From: Adineta steineri
Taxonomy: Eukaryota; Rotifera; Eurotatoria; Adinetida; Adinetidae
DNA: 64,000 nt
NCBI GenBank assembly: GCA_905250115.1
Contig: CAJNOI010000126.1
Location: 4,747 to 68,746 of the forward strand
Direction of reading: 5' to 3'
Made by a program: the position numbers and the translations under genes. The notes beneath the pieces were generated by a model. The model made no database searches. It was not told where the DNA came from and was given only the letters and a program-made list of their open reading frames with translations. Positions 1-11,455 of the stretch are shown here, in pieces; the stretch's first letter is position 1, and each line of letters starts with the position of its first letter.

Positions 1-573
1 CTCTCTTTATCTATGCCATGTTTTGATCTCCACTTTTATATCTAGACACTCACTACACTATATCTCAGCGTCAATGAAATAGGAGACAGTGGAGCACAAT
101 ATTTGGCTGATGCATTACGACACAACTCGGTAACTCTCATTCTCTCTTTATATCTATCATGTCTTTACCACAATTTTTTCATCTAGACACTCACTGCCCT
201 AGATCTCCGATCGAATAAAATAGGAGAGGTTGGAGCACAACATTTGGCTGATACATTAAAGCACAACACAGTAACTCTCATTATCTGTCTATCTATGGCA
301 TATCATTATCTCCACTTTTATATCTAGACCCTCATGGAACTACATGTGTACGATAATGCAATCAGAGAGGTTGGAGCAAAATGTTTGGCTGATGCACTAC
401 AGCACAACACAGTAACTTTCATTCTCTCTTCTTCTATACCATGTATTTTCCTTGAATATTTCATCTAGACACTCACCATACTAAATCTCTTTCGTAGAGG
501 GACCAAGAATGATGATGTGCAGCGGGATATCGACGAATTACTCGTACACAATGAAAGAGCAAGAAAACGATGA
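1..573 (+). CDS. 3' end of an LRR (RNI/NLRC3-like) gene, partial
   Basis: Four coding exons are visible at 46-129, 187-270, 328-411 and 469-573. The first three are each exactly 84 nt (28 codons, phase 0) and encode ribonuclease-inhibitor-type leucine-rich repeats of the form TLxxLDLxxNxIGxxGAQxL. The last exon starts as a repeat (TLTILNL) and then becomes a charged tail ending in RARKR and TGA (571-573). The introns between them (130-186, 271-327, 412-468) are each 57 nt, start GTAACT and end ATCTAG; bases 1-45 look like the tail of another. LRR-RI arrays of this kind form the sensor half of NLR proteins and of many stand-alone rotifer proteins. The NACHT or other N-terminal domain, if any, lies outside the window, so NLR identity is inferred. 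Confidence 0.8.
46..573 (+). repeat. 141-bp tandem exon+intron repeat array
   Basis: Exon starts at 46, 187, 328 and 469 are spaced exactly 141 bp apart, so each 84-nt exon and its 57-nt intron form one repeat unit. The introns resemble each other along their length (GTAACTCTCATT at the start, TCATCTAG or TATCTAG at the end), not only at splice sites. This points to growth by duplication of whole intron-exon units. Confidence 0.85.
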
Positions 574-1641
574 ATGGTGATTTCAGTCTTATTTGGATGC
601 ATAGGAAATCGCTAATTCTAATCATGCGAGTATTTTCTTGTGTTATAGTTTTGACAGAATTAATTAATAAAAGTGCTTATTTTTAAAGCTAGTCTGTATT
701 GTACTTATAATGTTTGCTTAGCATGTTTTGATATTTGCTGTTGGTGATGTCACGGCTCTGAAAATAGAAAAGGTTGCAGAACTATTTTGTTAGTTTGTAG
801 CTCGTGCATGATGAAGCTAAGATGCTGTATAACAGTAAGTGGGATTGTAAAAGATTCTTTTCAGTCAGACTTATCTAAGAAAGGTTTTTGTCATAGTAAC
901 AAAATTGTGAAAGATCGTTCCGAGTGACAAAAGGGTCTGATAGTGCTAAATCAAGTTTGAGTATTGTGGTTTTGCTGAATTCCTCAAGATTTTGTGGTGT
1001 AGATGTGCTTGCATGTATTTGAGTTACAATGGAACGATTTGGATTTTACTAGTACAGACTTGCCGAAATATGATAGAAATTGAAAACGTGACTGTATTGC
1101 AAAAGTAGCCGTTACTACGACTTGCAACATGTTGTCTCTCAATGGTATTGATTAGTATGAGAGAGAATCCTGTTGGGATTAGCAGTAACTTTATGGTAGA
1201 TACTCGCTCGTGACAGTAGTTTTTAAAGCGTTTGATTTAACAATAAAACCAACTTTAATATATAGATAGTAAAATTTATGTGAATATAATTTTGTTGTAT
1301 AAATATATATTTAAAAAGAATGATTATAGTGGTTCTTAAATTAATCATCCTTGACTCTAATATTAACCGAATTATTAACTGGTAGAAGCTTTTTTATATT
1401 AGTCAAAATCTAACAAAAAAAAGAACGAAAATTTTTTACAATAAAATATATTTTATTACATGTATTAGTTGAAGAGGGAAATCAATCATATAATCATATA
1501 TGATGGTACACTATTAAAGATATGAATAAATAATAGTTTACACATATAATTCAGAGATAATGTCAAACAACATGAATCTAAATTAAATATCTGATAAAAT
1601 AAAACGAAACTGAAACTTAATTATAGAATTTTTGCAATGTA
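574..1641. other. intergenic, no gene seen
   Basis: This holds the 3' flank of the LRR gene and about 1 kb of AT-rich spacer. No open frame, RNA gene or clear repeat was recognised. Confidence 0.5.
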
Positions 1642-2138
1642 ATGGTAAAATCTGATCAAACAATCGAACCAGAAAAAACAAATCGTTTCGAATTAACTGA
1701 ACATGGTCGTCTTTTAACATCGGATCATCCAAGTAAAACTCGATATTTACTTTATTGGGGAATTAAATCCAAAAAATATACAACAATTCAACAAGCAAAA
1801 CTTGGAAATGAATTTGACAAACAGAATATATCAAAAGATCGATATCAATTCATCAGTGGAGATATGTTTGATGCAACGACAATACCACAAGCTGGTGCTT
1901 ATATTATGAAAAATATTATTCACGATTGGAATGATAATCGAGCAATTAATATAATGAATAAAATAAAAGTACTAATAATATTGCACATAGTATCGATATG
2001 CATATGATGGTAATGTTAGGTGCAAAAGAACGTACACAATACCAATATGAATATCTTTCAAAACAAGGTGGTTTTCAACTAAAACAATTACATTCTACAG
2101 AAACACCAATTTCAATCATCGAAGCTGTTCCTAATTAA
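1642..2138 (+). pseudogene. broken SAM-dependent O-methyltransferase (ASMT/CrtF type)
   Basis: The first frame (1642-2007) carries the end of a plant/bacterial-type O-methyltransferase dimerisation domain (FELTEHGRLLTSDHP) and then the conserved GDMF...AYIMKNIIHDWND segment with the family's catalytic-type His. A second frame (about 1983-2138) continues with the family C-terminus (IDMHMMVMLGAKERTQYQY ... ISIIEAVPN). Two parts are missing. The glycine-rich SAM-binding motif is absent between KSKKY and the GDMF segment, and the strand joining HDWND to DMHM is replaced by a frameshifted stretch. The N-terminus is also absent. Intact family members are about 330-370 residues; only about 160 are represented here. 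It is most likely a decayed copy and cannot bind SAM as written. Family confidence is high; donor lineage and origin are unknown. Confidence 0.8.
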
Positions 2139-2303
2139 TTTATATTTTTTCTTTTGACTGATTTTTATCCTGTAAACGAAGATCTACTTTTTGTAGAAAG
2201 AATTTTAATATAGAATTTAATTCAACTATATTGTTGTTGACGTTATTCAAAAGTTCGATCAGCGTCATCTATTGAATTAAAAGAAAAATACTCTGCATAC
2301 ATA

Positions 2304-2322
2304 TATCTATCTATCTATCTAT
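2304..2322. repeat. (ATCT)n microsatellite
   Basis: About five tandem ATCT units lie between the methyltransferase remnant and the next gene. Confidence 0.8.
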
Positions 2323-2383
2323 TATCTAAAGAGAATAGTAAAGGAACTATCGATTGTTATTCATATTCTAATTTTATCTTTTC

Positions 2384-3014
2384 ATGAATATATCATCTAC
2401 ATTATCAAATCTATATTTTAATGAATATTACTATGAACCATCAACGTTTTCAGCATATACTACTGATCAACTCTATTATAATTATCAGTATGATGCTAAT
2501 TCAACACCAATTCTAAATTATTCAACAAATAATTATAATCGTAACATTTGTTGTCTCTAATGTTTAAGTTTTCTTTATCTTTTATTGATTTCTAGTTTTT
2601 CATAATGATTTCTTATATTCACAAGAACCAACAGTCAATACAATTAAAATTCATATTAATCCTTTTTTCAAACCTCGTTCATCACAACATACTAGTGAAT
2701 CATCAACTGAAATTGAACAACCACAACATAATTTATCTGTATCTTCACGAAGTCAAAGTCGCTCATTATCTTCTGATCGACAAGTAATAACGCCTTCTAA
2801 TAAAGAATCAAAAGTAGTCATTCAAAGAAAACAATTAACGTCAAAACATCGTCGTGCATCAATAGGTAGATCGGAAAAGAAAAAAGACAAATTAAAACGT
2901 TTATATAAAGAATATTCTGATGAAAATGTATATGAACATTGGAAACCATTACGAACTCAACAATGTTCTGAACTATGTCAATATGCTTTAGACAAATATC
3001 ATCAAATAGAATAG
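2384..3014 (+). CDS. hypothetical basic Ser/Lys-rich protein, 2 exons
   Basis: Exons 2384-2540 and 2596-3014 are joined over a 55-nt GT-AG intron (phase 1) and give 191 residues. The N-terminal third is Tyr/Asn-rich (NEYYYEPSTFSAYTTDQLYY). The middle is Ser/Gln-rich with an SRSQSRSLSS run. The C-terminus is strongly basic (SKHRRASIGRSEKKKDKLKR) and ends in a short helical segment with Cys and Tyr residues. There is no signal peptide or membrane helix. The composition suggests a disordered, perhaps nuclear, protein, but I do not recognise the family. Start and frame are supported by continuity across the splice and by the short intron typical of this window. Confidence 0.6.
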
Positions 3015-3284
3015 ATTTGTTTTATTACTACATTTTAAATTTGATATTTCTATAGATTTTCTTGTTCCTTTTTTTATTCATGTAAATTACACTTTTTTTG
3101 TTTCTCATAGATTTTATGCGTAAATATGTTAACTTTGTAATTAAAATTGAACATAACTATTAAATATCCTTCTGAAAAAAGAAATTCTTTTTCTTATAAC
3201 AATATACTCAATAAGTCATTTCTTAGTTCGAAGATGATTCAAAAATCTTTGGAAATTGCTAAAAGTTGATTTTATTTCTTAGAT

Positions 3285-4887
3285 ATGCGATGTCGTTTTC
3301 GTCGATTAAACTATATCTTATTGTTAAGTATTTATTTATTTCTGTTTTATCAAATATATAACATAAATCCTATATTACGAAACTCTCAATCACCTTTTAC
3401 AGTAAGTAATCATTCATTAGTGATCTTTCTATTTCTACTTCGAATAGCTCATTCATTATCAAAACAACACTTATCGTATACTTTCATCATCTTTTACATA
3501 TAATTATCGTGGATCATATCTTAATTTTGCTTATTTCAATGTTGAACAACGTAATCGAGTATTATATATTGATTTTTTATATGGTAGGATTTAGTATACA
3601 GTATCAATCAAAGTTTTGACTATAATCTTTAGATATACCCGTTTCATCTCAATGGCAACCGGATGGACATCTTTATCCAATACAAATTGCTCAATATGGT
3701 TTAAGTCATTGGAGTCGATTAGAACAGAATTTAAAAAATCAACAAAATAAAATATATAAATTCGAACGACTACAGCCAAGTGAGGTTTTATGACTTTATG
3801 TTTGAAATGTACTAGTGTTTTTATTTAGAAGAAAATAATCATTGTTCATCATGGCATACAATCAAAGATGAAATATCTCTTTCAAACACATATGTTCATT
3901 TTACAATCACACCGAATTCTTCATTACATTTTCATTTTTTAAATAATAATATTCAACTTGTTTATTCAACGAAAACAATTCATGATTTAGAAACTTTAAC
4001 AAAGAAAATTATTCCACTTAAGGGTTCTCCTCGTCAAGTCAATCGACATATGCTAATTGATATAGAAAAACTCATGAGAAAAACACTTTTTTTCAGACAT
4101 GATTTCATCAAAATTCAAATTTGTGGTGATACACAATCTAGTGTTGATCAATTAATTATTGGTAATCAAACTTTATATGATCAACAAGCTTTTTATTCAG
4201 CAACACGATGGTTATTAAATAATCAAGATTTACAAACAGGTTGTTGGTTTATTCATGTTCAACGAAATTATGCTCATCATACTCACTATCATCTACGAAA
4301 TCCATGGTGTTCAGCAATGGCACAAGGTTTATTTTGTTGGTATAAAAAGTATCAGCTAATATTTTCTTCTAAATTTAGGTCAAGCTGCATCATTACTCGT
4401 GCGTCTCTCTTCACTAACAAATAATAATGAACATTTATTAGCTATTCGTCGAGCTATTCAACCTTTATGGTCATCAAATCTAACTCGAGCTTATTTTAAA
4501 AATCGTTTTCTTTGGCTTGAAGAATATCCATTAGAATTAGCAACCAAAGGTCTTTTTGTTCTTAATGGATGTCTTTATGCTTTAATTGGTATCATCGATG
4601 CTAATACAATTGATTATCAACCATATTTATCTGAATTAATAAATCAAATAATTATCTCGTTACAACATATACTTCCATATTATATTCATCCAAATATTTC
4701 AAGTTGGTCTCTCTATGATCTAAGTCATATAACAATGAGATCAAAATTAAATACAGCTTCTTATTCATATCATCTTGCACATATAACTTTACTTCAATGT
4801 TTACGACAAATATTTAAGAAAATAAATGATTCTGTATCTCAGCTATTTGATTTCTATATACAACGATTTACATCAGCTATTTTGTAA
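3285..4887 (+). CDS. GLCE: D-glucuronyl C5-epimerase (heparan sulfate biosynthesis)
   Basis: This enzyme converts D-glucuronate to L-iduronate in nascent heparan sulfate in the Golgi lumen. Exons are 3285-3401, 3448-3583, 3633-3784, 3816-4326 and 4379-4887, giving 474 residues. A short cytoplasmic tail and signal anchor ([16 protein letters not shown]) fit a type II Golgi protein. Family hallmarks follow in order: [17 protein letters not shown], then [13 protein letters not shown], then [19 protein letters not shown], and the active-site region [19 protein letters not shown] with LYALIG and the later YDLSH. The protein is shorter than the human one (about 617 aa), mainly at the N-terminus. 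The third intron as drawn is only 31 nt (3785-3815), and it is the only choice found that keeps the frame. Its 3' end overlaps the convergent CAP gene by 11 bp. Confidence 0.9.
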
Positions 4888-5600
4888 TATAGTCTTCATT
4901 CTCCTTGGCTGGATAATAATAAATAACAATAAAATCTTTCGCTTTTTCTTCATTACGAACAAGACCAAAACCAATATATTTACAATCAGGATTTAATATT
5001 GGTGTGTAACGTATCTGAAAAAACAAGAAAATAAATATCAGCAGATCTATCAATCATTTCTTTACTTTCGACGATTGACCATTTTTAAAATCATCAATAA
5101 GTTCATCATGTATTAATCTAGCAATATCTGAACCATCATTCACAGGTGCTTGACAAGACATAATTCTATAAAATACAAGACATAGTGAAAATATTGTTTG
5201 AAAATTTTTCATACGTTTCTCCGATAGGTTCACTATTATAAATAAGACCAAATTGAGTGGTGTTTTCGATATAATTTCGAACTGATAATTGTGTTGCTCG
5301 ATCAAGTGCTCGATTAGTAAGTTCCGAAGAAAGTTCAAGTGATGGAAATCCTAGCTGAGAACGATATTCATTTATTGTTTCGAGATATTGCTTTATTAAA
5401 CGATTTAAATCAATATCACTTTGAATTTTATTATTAAAGTTTGATGTTGACATGGTTTCGTTCATTAATTGATTATTCGACACTTTTTTATCTTTTGGTG
5501 ATGATGAAGATTCATTGTTGATTATTCTTGTTGTAGTAGAACGTAGTTTTGACTTTCGACAACAACAAATACGACGATAAGTAAGCATTGTATTCGACAT
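4877..5600 (-). CDS. CAP/SCP-domain protein (GAPR-1-like)
   Basis: Three minus-strand exons (5600-5215, 5165-5066, 5014-4877) are joined over introns of 49 and 51 nt and give 207 residues. After a Cys/Ser/Arg-rich N-terminal region without a clear signal peptide comes a CAP domain. It has the helix YLETINEYRSQLGFPSLELS, the GET segment equivalent to the family's GEN, and a C-terminal sheet with CKYIGFGLV...FIVIYYYPAKEN matching the usual VGVG and YxPxGN pattern. The helix-1 His of the cation-binding tetrad appears to be Ile-Asn here and the HSGQ-like loop is altered, so the domain is divergent. The missing signal peptide makes the intracellular GAPR-1/GLIPR2 branch more likely than secreted CRISP types. 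The last 11 coding bases overlap the end of the epimerase gene on the other strand. Confidence 0.8.
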
Positions 5601-6049
5601 ACATTCTATTGAATATATATTATTCTATTTTACATAACAAGAATCAAATTTCAGGACGAAATATAACAGAATTCGACATAATTAAATGATATTTTTAGCG
5701 CTATCTACCCGTTGACATTAAAGAGTAATTTCATTTGAACTTTTTACTAATAAAAACAATACGCCTTAAATATAATTTCATGTGAAAAATAGTTTATTTA
5801 AAATCCGTATAATATTTTTTAATATTGGTCATATAATATTGTAATAATTTTCGTATTTTGAAGATGAACAAGCAAAATTACTTCATCTTGTAGCTTTTCC
5901 CGAATAATGAATATTATAACGTTCAAAGTTGTTTTTGTGAATAATTATAATATGATCTTCGATATTTTTAAAAGAGAATCAAGCCATTGAACAAAACTTC
6001 TTGCCAGTTGGACTGGTTTCATTCGACTTCTGAAGCTAGCCTTCTCTAT

Positions 6050-6184
6050 AGGTGTCGGTATGGGATGCGGCTGTATCGCTGAGTGTCTGTTTGATTAGAT
6101 CAATCGTAGACCTACACTCATCCACCAAAGCTCATCCACACTCACACCCATTCACCCAAGCTCACCCACACCCAAGCCTAGAAA
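6050..6184. repeat. GGGTG/CACCC hairpin-family element (degenerate)
   Basis: The left part is GGTGTCGGTATGGGATGCGG. The right part is a run of CATCCACACTCACACCCATT, CACCCAAGCTCACCCACACC and similar. The G-rich left arm and C-rich right arm match the family seen repeatedly between 11.8 and 22.8 kb. Confidence 0.5.
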
Positions 6185-6511
6185 GAGGCCTATGAAGGTT
6201 TTTTTAGCGGATGTACGTGGTTTCTCTTTATTATATTGGTATTCTGATTGTGCCATGATGATTTTAATATACTAATCGAGATGGCAAAGAAATGAACGTG
6301 CTTGAATGAACATGAAGCTACAGACGTGATAATCGCTGTTTGGTAACTAATACTTTGCTATTTATGTGACCATTGCTATTTGGTAACTAATATTTTACTT
6401 TTGACGTGATCATTACACTGAATAATAGGAGAAAAAAATCTGATTCTGGTTATTATTTGAAGAAGAGAGAAGATAAAAAGAAAGCGTTAGATAAAATCGA
6501 GAATGATTCCT

Positions 6512-6520
6512 GAATATATA
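6512..6520 (+). promoter_or_regulatory. possible TATA box upstream of LDLa/EGF gene
   Basis: GAATATATA lies about 50 nt before the ATG at 6566. That spacing fits a TATA-driven gene with a very short 5' UTR. Prediction from sequence only, in an AT-rich background. Confidence 0.3.
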
Positions 6521-6565
6521 GAGTTAGTCAACTCTCATTCAATCATTATCGTCGAGTAAGCAAAA

Positions 6566-9500
6566 ATGACGATGATTCTAAGCGTTATCATATTTATTGT
6601 CTTGTCTATCGTCAAAAATACTGGTCTTATTCTCGTGTACAACACAGAGAATAGTATAGGCACGGAGGCTATCGATTGTATTTACTACGTTGATAGTCAA
6701 ACAGTGGAATTTTGCCGAAGACCAGGCGCAAGTGATCAATGGCACTCATCTTTGTCTGATTGCCAAAATGGAGGAAAGAAATGGACTTACAAAGAACTAC
6801 TCGAACACAACATCACACCATGGCAAGTGCTTTCGTGGAGTTCAAGTGTCGAGAAAGCCGATGAATATGCTCGTGTTTTCTACAATCAATCGATTACTGA
6901 TGTGTCCGATGGGTTTGTATGCAAGTGTACGGTTGATGGATCATTTGGAAAAAACTGTGAATTCAAGCAACTTTTTAATTATAACTCATTCAGGAATGTT
7001 ATTATTGACACATTCAAATATAAACACGATCTCCGAGGTCATCAGTTGTTTGGATCAATTTGGTGCTATGAAACACTATTAATTTGCGATTATGGGATGC
7101 TTTGTTTAGACTGGCGCAACATTTGTGATGGCGTACAAAATTGTATGGATGGTTATGATGAAGAAAATTGTGACAAGTTGGAATTCAACGAATGCGAGTC
7201 TAATGAATATCGTTGTTTGAATGGTATGTGCATCGATAAAGAGTACTGGCTTGATGGTAAGTATATAAGTTTGAAAAATGTCACAATATTCATGTTAACT
7301 CAGTGCTTGTGTGAATGAGTTCGATTTACTTCTATATGTGGAGAGGAGAAATGACAACAATTGGAAAAAACAACAAGAACGAAGGTGGTACGAACACGTA
7401 CACATATAACTAGATAAGAGAATCGCAAGAAACTAACAGACAATACATATGAATATATTGGGTAAATATCCAACATAGAATACGCGGATATTTCTAACAC
7501 TAATTTGATTGTTAGAACGCACATTTCAAGTTTTAAACAGTTATTTATCTTTTTTTAATACATAAAAGAGGCATAAAGCTGATTTATCAGCCGTATATAT
7601 ACTGATGACCTACGTCGTAGAAAACTGACAGGTTAGAGCAAGGGTGATGATGGGAATACGATCTACTGTAATTCCTCACTTTTGCATAATTTGACGGTCA
7701 TTCGTTCTAGGAGTTCCTGATTGTATGGATTGGAGCGATGAAAAATACGCACAAGACATCAGTTGTTCCACTAATACGAAGTTCGTCGAATGCGATGAAC
7801 ATATATGTGATAGCGATCGATGGTCGTGTGGGGATGGACAGTGCATTCTTCCTCATGCTCGCCATGTATCTCAAACATTTTATCCACATGATTTGCCATG
7901 TAGCACTATGCGCGAATATAATCACATATGTGAAAGCAGCTCATATCCGTCTTTCAAACTATGGACAAAGCCCGATGGACTTTGCTGGTTCAGTACTGAC
8001 GGTAAATATAAAGATCAGTCGATCAATATGGGGATGGTAAATATGTCAGACTATGACAAATGTATTTTCTTGATTCGATGTGCACTATCTGGTGGTTTAG
8101 AGTCTAATTGCCCATGTAATGGAACCAACTGTACCAAAGTGATGCAATCTTTCTGTCAAAAAGATATGCCATATTCATATCCCACTAAGGGGATGATTGT
8201 TCCATGGTTACGTCATTATTACTATTGGAATCGAACATGGACAGATCCAACCCCAGACAGGTTCAAAATGAATGGAAGCATCAAATGTCGGGGATATCGT
8301 ATTGCATCCAAAAATCCTATATGGCAGAACTACGGATCGGCACTAGTGATTTTGCGCAAGAGTGATACTCTTTTCTGTTCAGCTTCTCATTTGCCCAATG
8401 CATTAACGGAAACCAAGTCGGCCCTTCAATATCCAGTAAATTGTTGGAATGATACGCGAACTTTTAACAACCGTTCATACGCATTTTATGATATTTGTAC
8501 AGTTTCACATGAATGCATCTCGCAATATCGCATTACGGATGGCCATCAAGATTGTGCAGATAATCAAGACGAGAACTTTCAAGTACTTAAACAGACAAAT
8601 TATTGTTTCAACATTCGAAAAAATCGTTTTCAGTGTTCAGCTGAAGAAATGAATTGTCTAGCTTCGTCGAGCCTTGGCACAACAGAATCCCACTGTGAAA
8701 ACAAAAATGACATGTTCGTCGCAGGCAGCACTAAACAAGTGGGATTCATTTCTTGCCGAAGAGAAGACGATAGTGGATGACTTTTCCTGAGATATTATAT
8801 TGGTAATTCATCTAATCCGAATTCAACATTAGAGATCGATATGGCAAACAACACTATGCAGAATGTATTAGTCACTCCATACAGTTATTATTGTGACAGT
8901 TTCTGGAATGACTTATCGTATTTGGACGAAAATCCAGATTTATGTCAAGAATGGATTTGCGATGTTCAAGAGTACCGATGCCTATCTGGTCAATGTATTA
9001 GTCAGATCTGGGTATGCGATGGAGAATGGGATTGTAGTGATGGATCCGACGAAGAAGCGATAGTTTTGATCGAACAATGGTCTTCGCATAACCAACGTCT
9101 ACCAAATTTAGACGAACAAAAGCAAGAATGCATTCGTAGATACTCTCAGTCGAAGATGCCTTTCTCAGATTTGTGCAATTTATCAGCAGAGTATCCGTGT
9201 TATTTAGCGTCGGTTCCCAACCCACTGGATATTTATACTTATCGGCCATGCATCAATCTCACTCAGATTGGTGACGGAATTGCCAATTGCTACGGAGCTG
9301 TGGACGAAAAAAATACAGTAGAAGATTGTGATTGAAATATGCTCGGATACACATTACGATGTGATAATTATTGCGATCAAAATACGGTTGCTTGTGAAAC
9401 TAATAAAAAGTGTTCAAATTCGTTACTCTGCTCGTACAAAAGCAAAAATGCAACCTGTTCTGGCAAGGACGATGTGATTTGTCTGAATGAAACGTGTGTC

Positions 9501-11392
9501 AAGAATGCACGATGCGATGGGATCAAACAATGTCTGCATGGTGAAGATGAATACTGGTGTCATCCATACTATAATAATTTGGTACGCAGATCATTCTATC
9601 GACTAAGTAAACAGAGGACAATCGTCTCCCCACTACCAATGTTTCCAGCAGTTATTCTTACAATTCAGCAACATAAAAAGTCAATATCAACAGTTACAGA
9701 AACTAAATATCGGCTTACTACAATGGTTCATACGCGTGAATATCAACAAAAACAAGATGTTACACTTGATTGGCGGTTATTTAGCTGCAATCGAGGCATC
9801 GCTATAAGCTTTAAGACTAACGTGTCGTGTCTTTGCCCACCTGCCTACTACGGTAGTCATTGCCAATTTTTCTCAGACCGCCTTACTATCATCACGCATC
9901 TCGATCTAAGTACCTTCACTCCTACGCTACCACTTTCTTCAAGTCTATTCAAGATTGTTGCAAGCTTAGTGTTTCGCCAAACAAAATATATCGATCATCA
10001 TGTTTTTCATGTAAATCCAATATTAGAAACAAAAAAATATGTCAAACAACGTTTTTATCTTCTCTATTCTCGTTCAGTAACGATGTTAGAGCATAAACGG
10101 CGACGTTACTTGAACAGTACGGATGTTATTAATGATCATCCTTATTCGGTACATTTTGATGTTTATGCGCTCCAAAGTAATGACACTGTCGAGTTAGGAT
10201 CGTTTCGATACCTAATCTATTTTGATTATCTTCCAGCCTTTCGTCTCGCAACGGTGCTGAAATTTCCTTCTCGGTTTGGAAACTCCACCCTCGATCCATG
10301 CGCTCAAAAGCCATGTAGTGCAAATTCTATCTGTAAGCCTATTCTAAACGAAGAAGGAAAGTTCTATTGTTCGTGTAGATCAGGTTACACAGATGTGAAC
10401 TGCACTGTATATGAACAAAAATGTTCTTCATATTGTTCATCAGATTCCATTTGTCGACCTGGTCAACGTGGTCTGATCAAGAATCCAGATAATCCCTTAT
10501 GCATATGTTCTCTCGATCATGTTGGTCCTAGTTGTCATATACGAAATGAAGCATGCAAATCAGATCCTTGTGGCTTGAATGGAACTTGTCATTTAACATA
10601 CGATCCAAGTGGCGAAAAACCAATCGTTTGTCAATGCTCAAAACAGTTCTATGGTGATCGATGTCAATATGAGAAAGTCGCGGTTGCAATTGATGTGAAC
10701 ATGACTTTAGCACCAAATGTTAGTGTCGTTCAGTTTTATGACTTAGGCCAGTTTTCGCAGTCTACACTCAAACTACGACATCAGATGATCACTATTGGAC
10801 TACCGCTAACCATTCGTTATTATCATGACCAAGAAAAGGCTCCGTTTCTAAGTCTACTAAAAACTTATGAAGGTTTCTCAGACCCTCAATACTACGTGCT
10901 CTACGTTCAATGGAATAGAGCACTTATCAATCTCACTTCAACGCCTCAATTATGTCCGAATGCCATATCACTACTGCCTAGAAGTAAGTTATTTGCATTT
11001 TGAACGAAATTTTCACTCATACACTCTTTCTGCCTTCAGATAACACGTCAAAAGTGCCTGCCCTCTTCAAGTATCATCATATTTGCCTTAATGATAAACA
11101 TCGCTTGTGTTTTTACGACAGCACTTATTTTTGTCTTTGCCAAGCAGATAACGCCCGCGCCATGTGTTTCATATATGATCCCGCAATAGACCGCTGTAAC
11201 TTTTGTTTGTCAGGTGGAAAATGTATAAAGGGAGATCCGATAAATTCTCAAGACTTCATCTGCTTATGTCCACACTGTCATCAAGGACGTCTGTGCGAAT
11301 TTAGTGTGCGAGCTTTTGGATTCACACTCGACTCTCTTCCACTGATTGGTTACTTAATACAGTACTTAGTTCTTTGTGTACTAAGTCCTTAA
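6566..11392 (+). pseudogene. LDLa/EGF mosaic receptor-like gene with two in-frame TGA codons
   Basis: Exons 6566-7256, 7711-10983 and 11040-11392 sum to 1439 codons in one frame. TGA interrupts at 8778-8780 and 9333-9335, and the same frame resumes recognisable sequence after each. A signal peptide (MTMILSVIIFIVLSIVKNTG) is followed by an EGF-like knot and LDL-receptor class A modules (CLDWRNICDGVQNCMDGYDE; WVCDGEWDCSDGSDEEA; CDGIKQCLHGEDEYWC). Further on are four EGF-like modules, including DPCAQKPCSANSICKP, CGLNGTCHLTYDPSG and CLSGGKCIKG. Related bdelloid proteins usually continue past the FGFTLDSL segment into a seven-helix region. Here that is cut short at 11390 in sequence rich in ACTTAGT/ACTAAGT inverted repeats. 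Secreted or membrane ligand-binding ancestry is clear. The copy is probably inactivated, unless the TGA codons are read through or are assembly errors. Confidence 0.8.
7257..7710 (+). other. 454-nt intron of the LDLa/EGF gene
   Basis: A GTAAGT donor and TTCTAG acceptor join an LDLa module split between YWLDG and VPDCMDWSDE. It is eight to ten times longer than most introns here. No repeat or gene was recognised inside it. Confidence 0.75.
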
Positions 11393-11455
11393 AAATTTTG
11401 AATACTTAGTACATTTCTGTAGTACTATGGTACTAAGTACAATGTATTCAAAGAA
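11355..11455. repeat. ACTTAGT/ACTAAGT inverted-repeat cluster
   Basis: Repeated copies of GTACTTAGT and its complement ACTAAGTAC occur several times within about 100 bp, exactly where the coding similarity of the LDLa/EGF gene ends. This is consistent with a small palindromic insertion that truncated the gene. Element boundaries are uncertain. Confidence 0.5.

Larger units (their letters stand above)
5601..6565. other. intergenic spacer with a CACCC-rich element
   Basis: This is the shared 5' flank of the CAP gene and the LDLa/EGF gene. It holds a G/C-rich inverted-repeat remnant at about 6050-6184, described separately. No gene was seen. Confidence 0.5.
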
